A stretch of DNA of 64,000 bases from NCBI GenBank assembly GCA_037482215.1, contig CP148074.1, positions 2,480,001 to 2,544,000 on the forward strand, in the 5' to 3' direction. Origin of the DNA: Pseudomonas mendocina (lineage in GTDB: Bacteria > Pseudomonadota > Gammaproteobacteria > Pseudomonadales > Pseudomonadaceae). Positions within the stretch are counted from its first letter, which is position 1, and every line of letters begins with the position of its first letter. A program made the position numbers and the translations under genes. Shown one piece after another: positions 1-8,489 of this stretch. The notes beneath the pieces were generated by a model. It was not told where the DNA came from, did not search any database, and saw only the letters and a program-made list of their open reading frames with translations.

Positions 1-101
1 TTGCGGTCAAACAACCACAGGCTTCCTTGAGCCAATAACAGGCCGACAATCAGAACGACGCACACCAAGCCCAAGCTCAATGAGCGTTGAATAGACCTCA
101 A
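1..101 (-). CDS. sensor histidine kinase, N-terminal fragment (cut by window edge)
   Basis: Only the first 33 or so codons are inside the window. Reading leftwards from a TTG at 101, whose bases overlap the TGA of the response regulator gene, gives a short basic N-terminus followed by a hydrophobic stretch (about residues 9-26, ending in [13 protein letters not shown]). That is the first membrane segment expected of an inner-membrane sensor kinase. The stop/start overlap with the OmpR-type regulator supports a cognate pair. No catalytic domain is visible here, so the kinase call rests on operon position and the membrane segment. The TTG start is an inference; a different start is possible. 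Confidence 0.7.
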   Translation of the reverse strand, partial: MRSIQRSLSLGLVCVVLIVGLLLAQGSLWLFDR

Positions 102-766
102 ACTGCAGTCCCTGCGTAGCGATAACCCTGACCACGGCGCGTTTCAATGATGTCGCGCCCCAATTTTCGACGCAGGTGATTAACGTGCACCTCAAGGACG
201 TTCGAGTCCCGCTCGGTTTCACCATCGTATAGATGATCTGCAAGATGGCTTTTCGACAGAATCTGCCCCGGGTGCAGCATGAAATAACGCAATAACCGAA
301 ACTCAGCCGCTGTCAGCTGAATTTCTCCATCGCTGTTTCGGACGGTTTGCCGCCCTTCATCCAGTTGTAAACCAGCAGCCTCAAGTTGTTGTTGGTTTGC
401 CAAGCCTTTCGCTCGGCGCAACAGGGACTGTATGCGCAGCAATAATTCCTCAGGATGAAATGGCTTGGTTAGGTAGTCGTCCGCCCCCGCTTTAAGGCCT
501 TCAATGCGCTCAGCCCACGAATCGCGTGCTGTGAGGACGAGCACGGGTGTACTCAGTTGAGCGGCGCGCCACTCTCCCAACACATCCAATCCAGGCTTGC
601 CTGGCAGCCCAAGATCCAAAACGATTAGATCGTAAGGTTCAGTGAGCCCCTGGTACGCGGCATCGCGACCATCAGCCAACCAATCAACTGCGTAACCTTG
701 AGCTTTTAGGCTCGCTTGCAGTTCATCTGCCAGCTGTACATTGTCCTCCACCAAAAGCAGGCGCAT
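98..766 (-). CDS. OmpR/PhoB-family response regulator
   Basis: The 222-residue protein has the two-domain layout of the OmpR family. The N-terminal receiver begins MRLLLVEDN (acidic pocket), has the phospho-acceptor Asp in the stretch [10 protein letters not shown] near residue 51, and the conserved Lys in YLTKPF near residue 101. The C-terminal winged helix ends with [21 protein letters not shown], typical of QseB/PmrA-like regulators. The gene starts one base into the stop of the upstream PepSY gene (TGATG) and runs into a histidine kinase gene. PepSY proteins beside such a pair recall the P. aeruginosa bqsRS (carRS) cluster that answers to Fe(II)/Ca. That identity is a guess, because the kinase sensor domain is out of view. 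Confidence 0.93.
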   Translation of the reverse strand: MRLLLVEDNVQLADELQASLKAQGYAVDWLADGRDAAYQGLTEPYDLIVLDLGLPGKPGLDVLGEWRAAQLSTPVLVLTARDSWAERIEGLKAGADDYLTKPFHPEELLLRIQSLLRRAKGLANQQQLEAAGLQLDEGRQTVRNSDGEIQLTAAEFRLLRYFMLHPGQILSKSHLADHLYDGETERDSNVLEVHVNHLRRKLGRDIIETRRGQGYRYAGTAV

Positions 767-1074
767 CAGTCCTCCACTTCGTCCTTGATCACCGCGCCGG
801 TCGAAGCCGACAGTTCGATTTCGCGAACGACGCCATCGCTCGTGACTAACTCAACTTCATACTTGAGGACGCCATCGTCGTCCTCTAACTCAGCCTCAAG
901 CAATACGGCGCCGGGGTGCCTCGCTAGAGCTGCCTGCATCAATTGATCAAGCGGCAGGATCAGCCCCTGCTGCCTGAGGCGCAAAGCCTGATCCTGATCC
1001 AGGTCACGGGCGCCTGACACAGTGCAGACCAACATCAGCAGCAGTGCACAGCACCCTAGGGCCGTATATCTCAT
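766..1074 (-). CDS. small exported PepSY-domain protein (second of a pair)
   Basis: This 102-residue protein opens with a hydrophobic leader (about residues 4-21) predicted to send it to the periplasm. It then has one PepSY unit: a helix with [18 protein letters not shown] followed by strands around [18 protein letters not shown] and a [14 protein letters not shown] end. The same layout is found in the 102-residue gene just upstream, so the two probably arose by duplication. The genes overlap by one base at each junction (TAATG and TGATG), indicating translational coupling with the response regulator downstream. PepSY proteins next to two-component systems are thought to modulate sensing in the periplasm; the ligand is unknown. 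Confidence 0.85.
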   Translation of the reverse strand: MRYTALGCCALLLMLVCTVSGARDLDQDQALRLRQQGLILPLDQLMQAALARHPGAVLLEAELEDDDGVLKYEVELVTSDGVVREIELSASTGAVIKDEVED

Positions 1075-1382
1075 TAATCGTCTCGTTTATTTCTCAGAAT
1101 CTGCCCTGTAACGGCATCTACATCCACGTCCCATTTAACGCCCTGGGCATCACGTACTTCAGCCTGATAAACCAGCCGCCCGGCCTCGTCTTCAAGCTCC
1201 GTATATTCTGCCTTGCCACCGGCATGCTGGGACAGTGCCGCAGCAGTCAATTCTGCAACCGGTTTAATTTTACCGGCACTTTGCAACTGCAGGGCCTCAT
1301 CCAAACCAATGTCACGCGCCTGAGCAAGTCCGGCGGTGAGTGTTAAAGCAGCAACGGTAAACAGCGCAGTCAGTTTATTCAT
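1074..1382 (-). CDS. small exported PepSY-domain protein (first gene of the operon)
   Basis: This 102-residue protein has a clear Sec signal peptide (MNKLTALFTVAALTLTAGLAQA, cleavage near residue 22). One PepSY domain follows, with helix ALQLQSAGKIKPVAELTAAAL, strand YTELEDEAGRLVYQAEV, then WDVDVDAVTGQI. It is the first gene of a leftward operon PepSY-PepSY-regulator-kinase. The reading direction gives an AAGGAT-like ribosome site just ahead of the ATG. The role is probably periplasmic, binding a signal or damping the neighbouring sensor kinase; this is inferred from context only. Confidence 0.87.
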   Translation of the reverse strand: MNKLTALFTVAALTLTAGLAQARDIGLDEALQLQSAGKIKPVAELTAAALSQHAGGKAEYTELEDEAGRLVYQAEVRDAQGVKWDVDVDAVTGQILRNKRDD

Positions 1383-1439
1383 TTCACTATCCTTTGAAGG
1401 TTGCTTTCAACGAGTGCCAAGATACAGCTGCAGACTTAA

Positions 1440-1462
1440 CTGAAACTGAAAATGACCTGAAA
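1440..1462. promoter_or_regulatory. candidate response-regulator site: three CTGAAA repeats
   Basis: CTGAAA occurs at 1440, 1446 and 1457 in the gap between the divergent PepSY operon and the patatin-like gene. The last two copies are 11 bases apart, the spacing typical of direct repeats bound by OmpR/PhoB-family dimers. The link to the adjacent regulator is an inference. Confidence 0.3.
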
Positions 1463-1549
1463 TCCCCCAAACAGTACAGGTCCATATCACTGTTCAGCGA
1501 ATGAATGCCTGCGTTCTATAATCCGCTGCTTATGCAACGGAGTAACCGC

Positions 1550-2629
1550 ATGAGTGGGATTCAAATCAAGTACCCGGCACTGACAATTAAAGCGGGTAAA
1601 CGCGCCTTTGCACGGATATGCGAACAAGGCCTGCAAGCCGCCGATGTTTCAACGATTCCTGGCGCCGCCGGGGGACCCAAGCCACTGGGTTTGCAAGGCC
1701 TTGATTTGGCGCTATTTGGTGAGTGGCTGCCACGCGCCCCTCGTGCGCGCACACTGATCGGCGCATCGATCGGCTCTTGGCGCTTCGCAAGTGCCTGCCT
1801 ACCAGACCCTGTGCAGGGCTTACGTCGACTGGCCGAGCTCTATACACATTTGCAGTTCAACAAAAAATCTACCCTCGCAGATGTCAGCAATGCATGTACA
1901 GAGATGCTCAATCAATTGCTGAATGGCCAAGACGCAAGCATTCTCAGCAACCCTAACTACCGGCTAAACGTCATGGTGGTTAAAAGCTTGGGGCTACTGG
2001 CCCATGATCACAAAGGCCTACTGGCCTTGGGTCTATCTTCCGTGATCGGCCGTAACCTGTTGAGTCGCTCTCAACTTGGCAGGAACTTTGAGCGGGTCAT
2101 CCTCCATGATCCTCGCCAAACACCGCCGCTCAATGCACTCAATGACTTCCCTTCACGCGCGCTGAAACTCAGTCAAGAGAACCTGCGTCACGCCCTGCTT
2201 GCCTCCGGTTCAATACCGATGGTCATGCAAGGCATTCGCGATATTCCAGGTGCAGGTGCAGGCACTTACCGCGATGGGGGCTTGTTGGACTATCACTTAG
2301 ACCTACCCTATGACGGCAGCGGAATTGTGCTTTATCCCCACTTCACCGATAAAGTGATTCCCGGCTGGTTTGACAAAATGACACCTTGGCGCCGCGGCGA
2401 TGCACAACAATTAGCCGATGTGGTGCTGCTCTCGCCCTCGCCCGAATATCTAGCCCGCTTGCCTGGTGGCAAGCTTCCTGATCGCAAAGACTTTCGCCGC
2501 TATATGGGCAACGATGCCACCCGCATACGGCACTGGAAAAATGCGATCAGCGAGAGCGAACGCCTCGGTGATGAGTTCCTGTCCTTGTGCGACAACAACC
2601 ATATAGCGCAGCGCATGCAAACGCTTTGA
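1550..2629 (+). CDS. patatin-like phospholipase family protein
   Basis: From the ATG at 1550 (CGGAG ribosome site 7 bases ahead; an in-frame ATG at 1505 lacks one) the protein has 359 residues. Patatin lipases use a Ser-Asp dyad. A glycine-rich oxyanion stretch PGAAGGPK is near residues 38-44, the nucleophile elbow is G71-A-S73-I-G75, and the catalytic DGG is at about residues 242-244 in YRDGGLLDYH. All three elements are present, so the enzyme is probably active as an acyl hydrolase. There is no signal peptide, so it is likely cytoplasmic. It stands alone, divergent from the PepSY/two-component operon. The substrate is unknown. Confidence 0.8.
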   Translation: MSGIQIKYPALTIKAGKRAFARICEQGLQAADVSTIPGAAGGPKPLGLQGLDLALFGEWLPRAPRARTLIGASIGSWRFASACLPDPVQGLRRLAELYTHLQFNKKSTLADVSNACTEMLNQLLNGQDASILSNPNYRLNVMVVKSLGLLAHDHKGLLALGLSSVIGRNLLSRSQLGRNFERVILHDPRQTPPLNALNDFPSRALKLSQENLRHALLASGSIPMVMQGIRDIPGAGAGTYRDGGLLDYHLDLPYDGSGIVLYPHFTDKVIPGWFDKMTPWRRGDAQQLADVVLLSPSPEYLARLPGGKLPDRKDFRRYMGNDATRIRHWKNAISESERLGDEFLSLCDNNHIAQRMQTL

Positions 2630-2685
2630 GGCGTGCGTGATCAACCCACGCCCGCCGCCCTAAGTCCAGAGCGCTCGGACTAAAA

Positions 2686-2802
2686 CTACTGGTTGCTAAC
2701 CCAGAAAACTGCGGTGGCTACTACCAGCAGAATCAGGACAAAAATAGCCCGGGCATCAACCTGACTGTCAGTGCTTCTGGCTTCTTGCTGTTCGTGAGTC
2801 AT
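2686..2802 (-). CDS. 38-residue single-pass membrane microprotein
   Basis: The ATG at 2802 is preceded by a strong AGGA ribosome site with 6-base spacing. The product has a polar N-terminus rich in Glu/Gln/Asp (about residues 1-18) and then one hydrophobic segment, AIFVLILLVVATAVFWV, ending SNQ. That is an N-in or N-out single-pass inner-membrane peptide. I do not recognise a family. The good ribosome site and the clean membrane helix argue for a real gene. It is divergent from cysI, with about 230 bases of shared upstream DNA. Confidence 0.6.
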   Translation of the reverse strand: MTHEQQEARSTDSQVDARAIFVLILLVVATAVFWVSNQ

Positions 2803-3034
2803 GTTCAGTCCTCTTGTGTTTTTGTAAGGATCACATCCAGTAAAGACTAGAGTTAGCCCGCCCTCAAACTGCCAAAGCAGGTTTATTCGCGCACTTATCT
2901 CTTTTTGTTCTTTGCATATATTCAAACTTCACTTTAGTGAATATCACTTAACTGGTATCTTCTGCCGGCTCCGTTGGGAGTGCGCTGCCGTGCGCGCAGA
3001 ATTAGCAGTAGAAAGCCTGATAACAGGACAGAAA

Positions 3035-4693
3035 ATGTACGTTTACGACCAGTACGACCAACAAATCGTTGAGGACCGCGTTAAGCAGTTCCGCGATCAG
3101 ACCCGCCGTTTTCTGGCCGGGGAATTAAGCGGCGAAGAGTTCCGCCCGCTGCGCTTGCAAAATGGCCTGTATATCCAGCGCTTTGCACCCATGCTGCGTG
3201 TGGCAGTGCCTTACGGCCTGCTCTCTTCCGCACAAGTTCGCATGCTTGCCAAGATCGCCCGCGATTACGACAAAGGCTATGCACATATCAGTACCCGCCA
3301 GAACGTACAGTTCAACTGGCCGGAACTTGAAGACGTGCCGGAGATTCTCGCCCAACTGGCCACCGTGCAAATGCACGCCATCCAGACCAGCGGCAACTGC
3401 ATCCGTAACACCACCACTGACCAGTTTGCTGGTGTGGCTAAGGATGAGATCGTTGATCCAAGACCATGGTGTGAAATCATCCGTCAGTGGTCGACTTTCC
3501 ACCCTGAGTTCAGCCACCTGCCTCGCAAATTCAAAATTGCGGTTAATGGCGCAGTAGGCGACCGTGCGGCTATCGAAGTACACGATATCGGCCTCGAAGC
3601 TGTCCGCAATGCAGCGGGCGAATTGGGCTTCCGTGTATCTGTGGGTGGCGGCCTGGGTCGTACCCCAGTAGTGGGCAGCTTCATCAACGAATTCCTGCCA
3701 TGGCAGCACCTGCTGACTTATCTCGATGCCATTCTGCGTGTGTACAACCGCTTTGGCCGTCGTGACAACAAGTACAAAGCCCGCATCAAGATTTTGGTCA
3801 AGGCACTGACGCCGGAAGTCTTCGCTGAGCGCGTCGAAGCTGAATGGGCTCACCTTAAAGATGGCCCGAGCACGCTGACTGAAGATGAAGTCGCGCGCAT
3901 TGCTAAACACTTCGTAGACCCTGAGTACAAAGCCCTTGAAGATCAAGACGCTGCGCTTGCGGCCCTTGATGCTGAACACCCAGGCTTTGCCCGCTGGCGT
4001 CAGCGCAACACGTTTGCCCACAAGAAGCCGGGCTACGTTGCTGTCATCCTCTCGCTCAAAGCTACAGGTGTCGCCCCAGGTGATGTAACTGACAAGCAGC
4101 TGGATGCATTGGCTGACCTGGCTGAGCGCTACAGCTTTGGCGAAGTACGCAACAGCCATACTCAAAACATCATCCTGGCTGACGTTGAGCAAGCTCAACT
4201 GTTCCAACTGTGGGGCGAGCTGCGTGAGCATGGTTTTGCCACCCCGAACATTGGCCTGCTGACTGACATTATCTGCTGCCCGGGTGGCGACTTCTGCTCC
4301 CTTGCTAACGCCAAGTCCATCCCAATTGCCGAAGCCATTCAGCGTCGTTTTGACGACCTGGACTATCTGTTCGACATCGGCGATATCGAACTGAATATCT
4401 CCGGCTGCATGAACGCCTGTGGTCACCACCACGTTGGCCATATCGGCATCTTGGGTGTCGACAAGAAAGGCCAAGAGTTCTATCAAGTATCGCTAGGTGG
4501 TAGTTCTGGCCGTGACGCTCATTTGGCGCAGATTCTGGGCCCATCCTTTGCTGAAGCTGACATGGCTGACGTGATCGAAAAGATCATCAACGTCTATGTA
4601 GAACAACGTACCGAAGAAGAAACCTTCCTCGACACGTACCGCCGTATTGGCGTCGACCCATTCAAGGAGCGCGTCTATGCAGCAAATAATTAA
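3035..4693 (+). CDS. cysI: sulfite reductase hemoprotein (siroheme/4Fe-4S)
   Basis: From the ATG at 3035 (AGGACAG ribosome site) the protein has 552 residues, the usual length of the Pseudomonas enzyme. It reduces sulfite to sulfide for cysteine synthesis in the cytoplasm. It has the two-fold ferredoxin/siroheme repeat of the family: N-terminal half with the siroheme-region motif TSGNCIRNT, C-terminal half with the cluster ligands C415-x5-C421 (CCPGGDFC) and C458-x3-C462 (CMNAC). The downstream DUF934 gene begins inside its last codons, so the two are translationally coupled. The 42 residues upstream of 3035 in the same frame have no ribosome site and are not part of the protein. Confidence 0.95.
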   Translation: MYVYDQYDQQIVEDRVKQFRDQTRRFLAGELSGEEFRPLRLQNGLYIQRFAPMLRVAVPYGLLSSAQVRMLAKIARDYDKGYAHISTRQNVQFNWPELEDVPEILAQLATVQMHAIQTSGNCIRNTTTDQFAGVAKDEIVDPRPWCEIIRQWSTFHPEFSHLPRKFKIAVNGAVGDRAAIEVHDIGLEAVRNAAGELGFRVSVGGGLGRTPVVGSFINEFLPWQHLLTYLDAILRVYNRFGRRDNKYKARIKILVKALTPEVFAERVEAEWAHLKDGPSTLTEDEVARIAKHFVDPEYKALEDQDAALAALDAEHPGFARWRQRNTFAHKKPGYVAVILSLKATGVAPGDVTDKQLDALADLAERYSFGEVRNSHTQNIILADVEQAQLFQLWGELREHGFATPNIGLLTDIICCPGGDFCSLANAKSIPIAEAIQRRFDDLDYLFDIGDIELNISGCMNACGHHHVGHIGILGVDKKGQEFYQVSLGGSSGRDAHLAQILGPSFAEADMADVIEKIINVYVEQRTEEETFLDTYRRIGVDPFKERVYAANN

Positions 4694-5174
4694 GAATGCA
4701 CAGATCGTCGACGACACCTGGCACCTGCTACCCAAGGATGCAACCTTGGACAGCATCAGCAATACCGACAACCTGATCGTGCCCATGGCGCTGTGGCTTG
4801 AGCACAGCACCGCCCTTAAGGCACGTGATGGCGGTCTTGGTGTTTGGCTGGATGCCGGTGAGGAGATTGAGGAAATCGCTGATCAGCTGGACAACTTCCA
4901 GGTTATTGCCTTGAATTTCCCAGCCTTCACCGATGGCCGCCATTGCTCCACGGCCTACCTGCTGCGTAATCGCTACGATTACAAAGGTGAAGTCAGGGCT
5001 ATTGGTGACGTGTTGCGTGATCAGCTGTTCTCTTACTTGCGTGTTGGCTTCGATGCGTTTGCATTGCGCGCCGATAAAGACCCGGTCGATGCTCTTAAGG
5101 CATTCGAGGAGTTCAGCGAGGTTTATCAGTCTTCAACTGATCGTCCGCAACCGCTCTTCCGCCGCCGTGGCTGA
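4677..5174 (+). CDS. DUF934 family protein, cysI partner
   Basis: This 165-residue protein overlaps the end of cysI by 17 bases and is co-transcribed with it. DUF934 proteins are found next to sulfite reductase genes across Proteobacteria and are assumed to help sulfur assimilation; the biochemical role is not established. Family features seen are the N-terminal IVDDTWHLLP, the central FPAFTDGRHCSTAYLLRNRY and the following GDVLRDQLFSYLRVGFDAF. No membrane segment or signal peptide is present. The ATG at 4677 is chosen because GGAG (4667-4670, inside cysI) sits at good spacing. Confidence 0.88.
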   Translation: MQQIIKNAQIVDDTWHLLPKDATLDSISNTDNLIVPMALWLEHSTALKARDGGLGVWLDAGEEIEEIADQLDNFQVIALNFPAFTDGRHCSTAYLLRNRYDYKGEVRAIGDVLRDQLFSYLRVGFDAFALRADKDPVDALKAFEEFSEVYQSSTDRPQPLFRRRG

Positions 5175-5186
5175 TTAGCATGCAAT

Positions 5187-5214
5187 AAGAAAACCCGCGA
5201 AAGCGGGTTTTCTT
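5187..5214 (+). terminator. Rho-independent terminator after cysI-DUF934
   Basis: A perfect 12-base stem (aagaaaacccgc / gcgggttttctt) closed by a GAAA tetraloop and ending in a T-rich arm, 13 bases after the DUF934 stop. Confidence 0.85.
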
Positions 5215-5230
5215 ATTCTGCAGCCATATA

Positions 5231-5266
5231 ACAAAAAAGCCCGACGCACTGCGCCGGGCTTTTTTG
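5231..5266. terminator. bidirectional Rho-independent terminator
   Basis: A 13-base stem (acaaaaaagcccg / cgggcttttttgt) with A-runs on one side and T-runs on the other works on both strands. It lies 20 bases beyond the L,D-transpeptidase stop (leftward gene) and backs up the terminator at 5187, insulating the convergent genes. Confidence 0.88.
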
Positions 5267-5286
5267 TATGAACGTTTACGAGATGA

Positions 5287-6246
5287 TCAAAACGCTTGAG
5301 TTTCGCTGTGCACCACAGCCTGCTGGCCAGGCTGAGCGATCTCAACAGGCAGACCATCTTCTGCTGCAACCACTTCACGCAACATGTCCCAATCCAGCTG
5401 AAGATTAGAGAACTGGTCATCCTTGAGCAGTGCATTGATTACAGCGGTGTGCTTATCGACTACCGACTCATGGCCAGATTCTTCAAGCGGCGTATGCGCC
5501 TCAAGGAGAACCTTACCGTTCGCACGCCCAAACTTATACGGTTCATTGACGATACGTACCGAAGTACCGACAGCGACCATGGCGGCCAGCTCAAGCACGT
5601 TGTCGTTGTACATACGGAAGCAACCGTGGCTCACACGCATGCCAATCCCGAACTTCTTGTTCGAACCATGAATCAGATAGCCAGAAGCTGAAAGCCCCAT
5701 TTTGTAGGGACCCAACGGGTTGTCCGGACCTGGCGGCACGTAGGCTGGAAGCGGATCACCATTAGCAGCGTGCTCAGCAAGAATAGATTTAGGTGGAGTC
5801 CAGCCCGGGTTCGGCACCTTGGTGGTGATCCGCGCATTGGTCACCGGAGACCCCCACCCTTCGCGGCCAATACCCAGCGGGTAGGTGTAAACCACGTTCT
5901 GGCCTTTGGGGTAGTAATACAACCGGTATTCAGCAATGTTGATCACAATGCCTTCACGCGGCCCAGGCGGAAGAATGAAACGGGTCGGCAGAGTGATCTC
6001 AGTACCCTCGCCCGGCAACCATGGATCCACTCCTGGATTGGCGGCCACCATTTCCAGATAACCCAAGTCATTGGCAGTAGCAATATCAGCAAAGGTGTCT
6101 TCGTATTTGGCTTTGATAACCTGAACCTGGCCGATTACATCTTCTCCAGGCGGAGGTAGCGGAAACTCGAGTGCCTGAACAGAGGCAGAACCTAATACGG
6201 CAGCCAATGACAAGCAGCGGGTGACGGCAACAGCACGCGGCAGCAT
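5287..6246 (-). CDS. L,D-transpeptidase (ErfK/YbiS/YcfS/YnhG family)
   Basis: From the ATG at 6246 the protein has 319 residues with a signal peptide (about residues 1-25, ending SASVQA). A LysM-like segment follows near residues 37-85 (YEDTFADIATANDLGY...LPGEGTEITLP), then the YkuD catalytic domain. The YkuD hallmarks are HGSNKKFGIG and the catalytic SHGCFRM Cys. Such enzymes act in the periplasm, cross-linking peptidoglycan 3-3 or attaching a lipoprotein to it. The gene is monocistronic between strong terminators on its left and a 93-residue gene upstream. The extra 20 codons of the frame upstream of 6246 do not form a signal peptide and are excluded. Confidence 0.92.
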   Translation of the reverse strand: MLPRAVAVTRCLSLAAVLGSASVQALEFPLPPPGEDVIGQVQVIKAKYEDTFADIATANDLGYLEMVAANPGVDPWLPGEGTEITLPTRFILPPGPREGIVINIAEYRLYYYPKGQNVVYTYPLGIGREGWGSPVTNARITTKVPNPGWTPPKSILAEHAANGDPLPAYVPPGPDNPLGPYKMGLSASGYLIHGSNKKFGIGMRVSHGCFRMYNDNVLELAAMVAVGTSVRIVNEPYKFGRANGKVLLEAHTPLEESGHESVVDKHTAVINALLKDDQFSNLQLDWDMLREVVAAEDGLPVEIAQPGQQAVVHSETQAF

Positions 6247-6330
6247 CCTGAAATCCCTGATGTAGACAATAAAAGTGTGAGAAATGGTATAGACCGAATT
6301 GTACACCGATTGATCAATCGCAGACAGGAT

Positions 6331-6612
6331 TCAAACACCCGGAAGATCAGGCCTGTTACCCCGTTTTTCAGCTTCTAACGCTGCTCTGCAAGCAGGACAT
6401 AGGCGCTTGTCGCGTAAAATGTCCTTATCCAGGTCACGCCAGATGGGCTGTGCTGGCAATAGCCCACCACACAATGTGCGATCTGCGAACTGCCCTAACT
6501 CAAGCTGACGAACCAAAAGATGGACGCGCACTTCCCGACAGGCGAACAGATCAAGCTGCTCGTCAGGTTCGATTGATTGATAGGCGTACAAGGACCAAGC
6601 AGGGCGTGGCAT
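6331..6612 (-). CDS. conserved hypothetical, 93 residues with a CxxC motif
   Basis: The ATG at 6612 follows a GGAG ribosome site. The product is acidic and soluble, with no signal or membrane segment. It contains a single LCPACRAALEAEK motif near residues 70-82, where the CxxC could form half of a small metal site. One further Cys lies near residue 25 and another in RTLCGG near residue 48. I do not recognise the family. It is read in the same direction as the L,D-transpeptidase, 84 bases upstream, and may share its transcript. The function cannot be stated. Confidence 0.65.
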   Translation of the reverse strand: MPRPAWSLYAYQSIEPDEQLDLFACREVRVHLLVRQLELGQFADRTLCGGLLPAQPIWRDLDKDILRDKRLCPACRAALEAEKRGNRPDLPGV

Positions 6613-7001
6613 TGAGGACTCCAGTGAAGGGGCGCAACCTTAGCTGAAAGTGTCGGTCCAGAAAAGCCTGTAAGAGCAATGGGTTAAGGTTAAATGAGAG
6701 AAAAATTGATCGCCATTCAGCCATATGAGCATCAGCCGTGCTGCGCCGTGAAGTTTAACGACACCACACAATAGGGAAATGGTTCCTAACAGGCTTTAAC
6801 GCCAGAAAATCGGTTAAAGACGCCATCGTTGTTTGCAGGACGCTTCAGCACATTTAGCCCTACAAGTCTTACGGTTAAGCAGCGTGAATTTTGGACGCAA
6901 GGCACCTGATTTCAGGTATATGGCCGCGGCAGCAACCCCATTAGAATCGCGGCGGCTGTTAAGCCCGCTACTTTCACCTTTATGCAGACTCAGAGACAGG
7001 C
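6613..7001. other. intergenic region between divergent genes
   Basis: This 389-base stretch separates the leftward 93-residue gene from the rightward diguanylate cyclase. It is richer in A+T than the neighbours (for example 6690-6715). I found no convincing gene, tRNA or known riboswitch. Promoters for both sides presumably lie here. Confidence 0.5.
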
Positions 7002-8474
7002 ATGCTCCCATCACCCCAGCGCGTAAGCCATCGTTCTCTGACATTAATACTTGTCGTACTTCTGCTTTCAGGGTTTCTCGCCACCTCTCTGGCCAGTTAT
7101 TACACCGCGTACCAGTCCATTCGCAGCAGTGTTGTCGACACTGAACTGCCGCTCACGTCAGACACGATCTACTCCGAAATCCAAAAAGACTTGGTCAGGC
7201 CCATCCTCATATCGTCGATGATGGCTCGAAATGTCTACATCACTGATTGGGTGCAGGCCGGGGAACATGATCCAGCCATGATCATCCGTTACCTTGAAGA
7301 TGTGCAAAAGCACTATCAAACCCTGACCAGCTTTTTTGTATCTGACAAAAGCCGCACCTATTACCAAGCTAAAGGTGTTCTAAAAAAGATCAGCCCAGCG
7401 GCTTTTCGAGACATTTGGTACTACGAACTCAAAAACTCTAAAAAACCCTACGCCATTAATATTGATGTGGATCTGGCTAATCAGGATCGCCTGACCATTT
7501 TCATCAATTACAAAGTGCAGGACCAGCAAGGCAACTTCATCGGTGCAACCGGCGTTGGGCTCCAGTTGGATACCATTTCCGAACACATTCAAACCTACCA
7601 ACAGCGCTATAAGCGTAAGGTGTTCTTTAGCGATGCGACTGGCCGACTGGTCCTTGCTGGCACTCAGGGCGGCCCTGCAGGGCTGGGAATTGGTAATTTG
7701 CTAAGTGATGTTCCAGGACTCGAGTCGCTGGCCACACTAACACCCGACACCCTATACGCCACTCATAGTTATGATGATCAAGGCCAGAACCACCTGCTCA
7801 ATGTTCGCTATATCCCCGAATTGAACTGGTATCTATTTGTAGACAAAGAAGATGAGAGTGGACTCGTAGCCATTCGTAAGTCGCTCTATTTCAACTTACT
7901 TATTTGCGCTGTCGTCAGCGTCATCATCATTGCCCTTGTTCACATAGCCCTGCGCCGCTATCAGCGTCGCCTCAAAGCGCTCGCCACAACGGACCAACTG
8001 ACCGGACTACTGAATCGAAGAGGATTCGACCTTCTTGCCAGACAAACGCTAAAAGAGGCAGAACGCGAGAAAAGCCCGCTTTGCGCGCTGATGCTGGACA
8101 TCGACCGATTTAAGAATCTAAACGACAGCCATGGCCACATGGCGGGTGACGAGGTCCTTAGAAAATTCTCCGAGACCTTGCACCACAGCATTCGCGAAGC
8201 AGACATTCTCTGCCGCTGGGGCGGCGAAGAGTTCATTCTGCTGTTAAAAAACACAGAAGCAGATCAAGCCCGAGAACTGGGCGAAAAGATCCGCCAGCGT
8301 ATAAGCGATATGGCTGTGCCTTTTGCCAACGAGGTGCTGAGCGTAACCACAAGCTTGGGCTTAGCGCAGCTCAAAGCAGGCGAGAACATTGAGCAACTGA
8401 TCAATCGTGCTGACCGTGCACTGTACCGAGCCAAACAATTAGGTCGTAACAGGTTGCAGCAAGACTTGGCTTAG
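7002..8474 (+). CDS. membrane diguanylate cyclase with periplasmic sensor domain
   Basis: The 490-residue protein has a membrane segment at about residues 12-34 and a periplasmic sensor of the Cache type (about 35-285, with IFINYKVQDQQGNFIGATGVGLQLD). A second membrane segment lies near 290-312 (YFNLLICAVVSVIIIALVHIAL). The C-terminal GGDEF domain begins at TTDQLTGLLNRRGFD. The active site is GGEEF, a functional variant. An inhibitory I-site RxxD (READ) lies exactly five residues before it. The enzyme should make c-di-GMP from two GTP and be product-inhibited. The ATG at 7002 has a GAGACAGG ribosome site. The signal sensed is unknown. Confidence 0.93.
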   Translation: MLPSPQRVSHRSLTLILVVLLLSGFLATSLASYYTAYQSIRSSVVDTELPLTSDTIYSEIQKDLVRPILISSMMARNVYITDWVQAGEHDPAMIIRYLEDVQKHYQTLTSFFVSDKSRTYYQAKGVLKKISPAAFRDIWYYELKNSKKPYAINIDVDLANQDRLTIFINYKVQDQQGNFIGATGVGLQLDTISEHIQTYQQRYKRKVFFSDATGRLVLAGTQGGPAGLGIGNLLSDVPGLESLATLTPDTLYATHSYDDQGQNHLLNVRYIPELNWYLFVDKEDESGLVAIRKSLYFNLLICAVVSVIIIALVHIALRRYQRRLKALATTDQLTGLLNRRGFDLLARQTLKEAEREKSPLCALMLDIDRFKNLNDSHGHMAGDEVLRKFSETLHHSIREADILCRWGGEEFILLLKNTEADQARELGEKIRQRISDMAVPFANEVLSVTTSLGLAQLKAGENIEQLINRADRALYRAKQLGRNRLQQDLA

Positions 8475-8489
8475 CGCCGCCACAGCGGA

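Noticed and set aside
2928..2941. TTCACTTTAGTGAA dyad before cysI
   Set aside because: A small palindrome (5-base arms) in AT-rich DNA; CysB sites are too degenerate to claim from this alone.
3125..4486. 453-codon frame opposite cysI
   Set aside because: Antisense to a well-conserved gene with catalytic motifs; no ribosome site or domain.
6833..7144. 103-codon frame upstream of and overlapping the diguanylate cyclase
   Set aside because: It overlaps the start of a good gene in another frame and has no ribosome site or conserved features.
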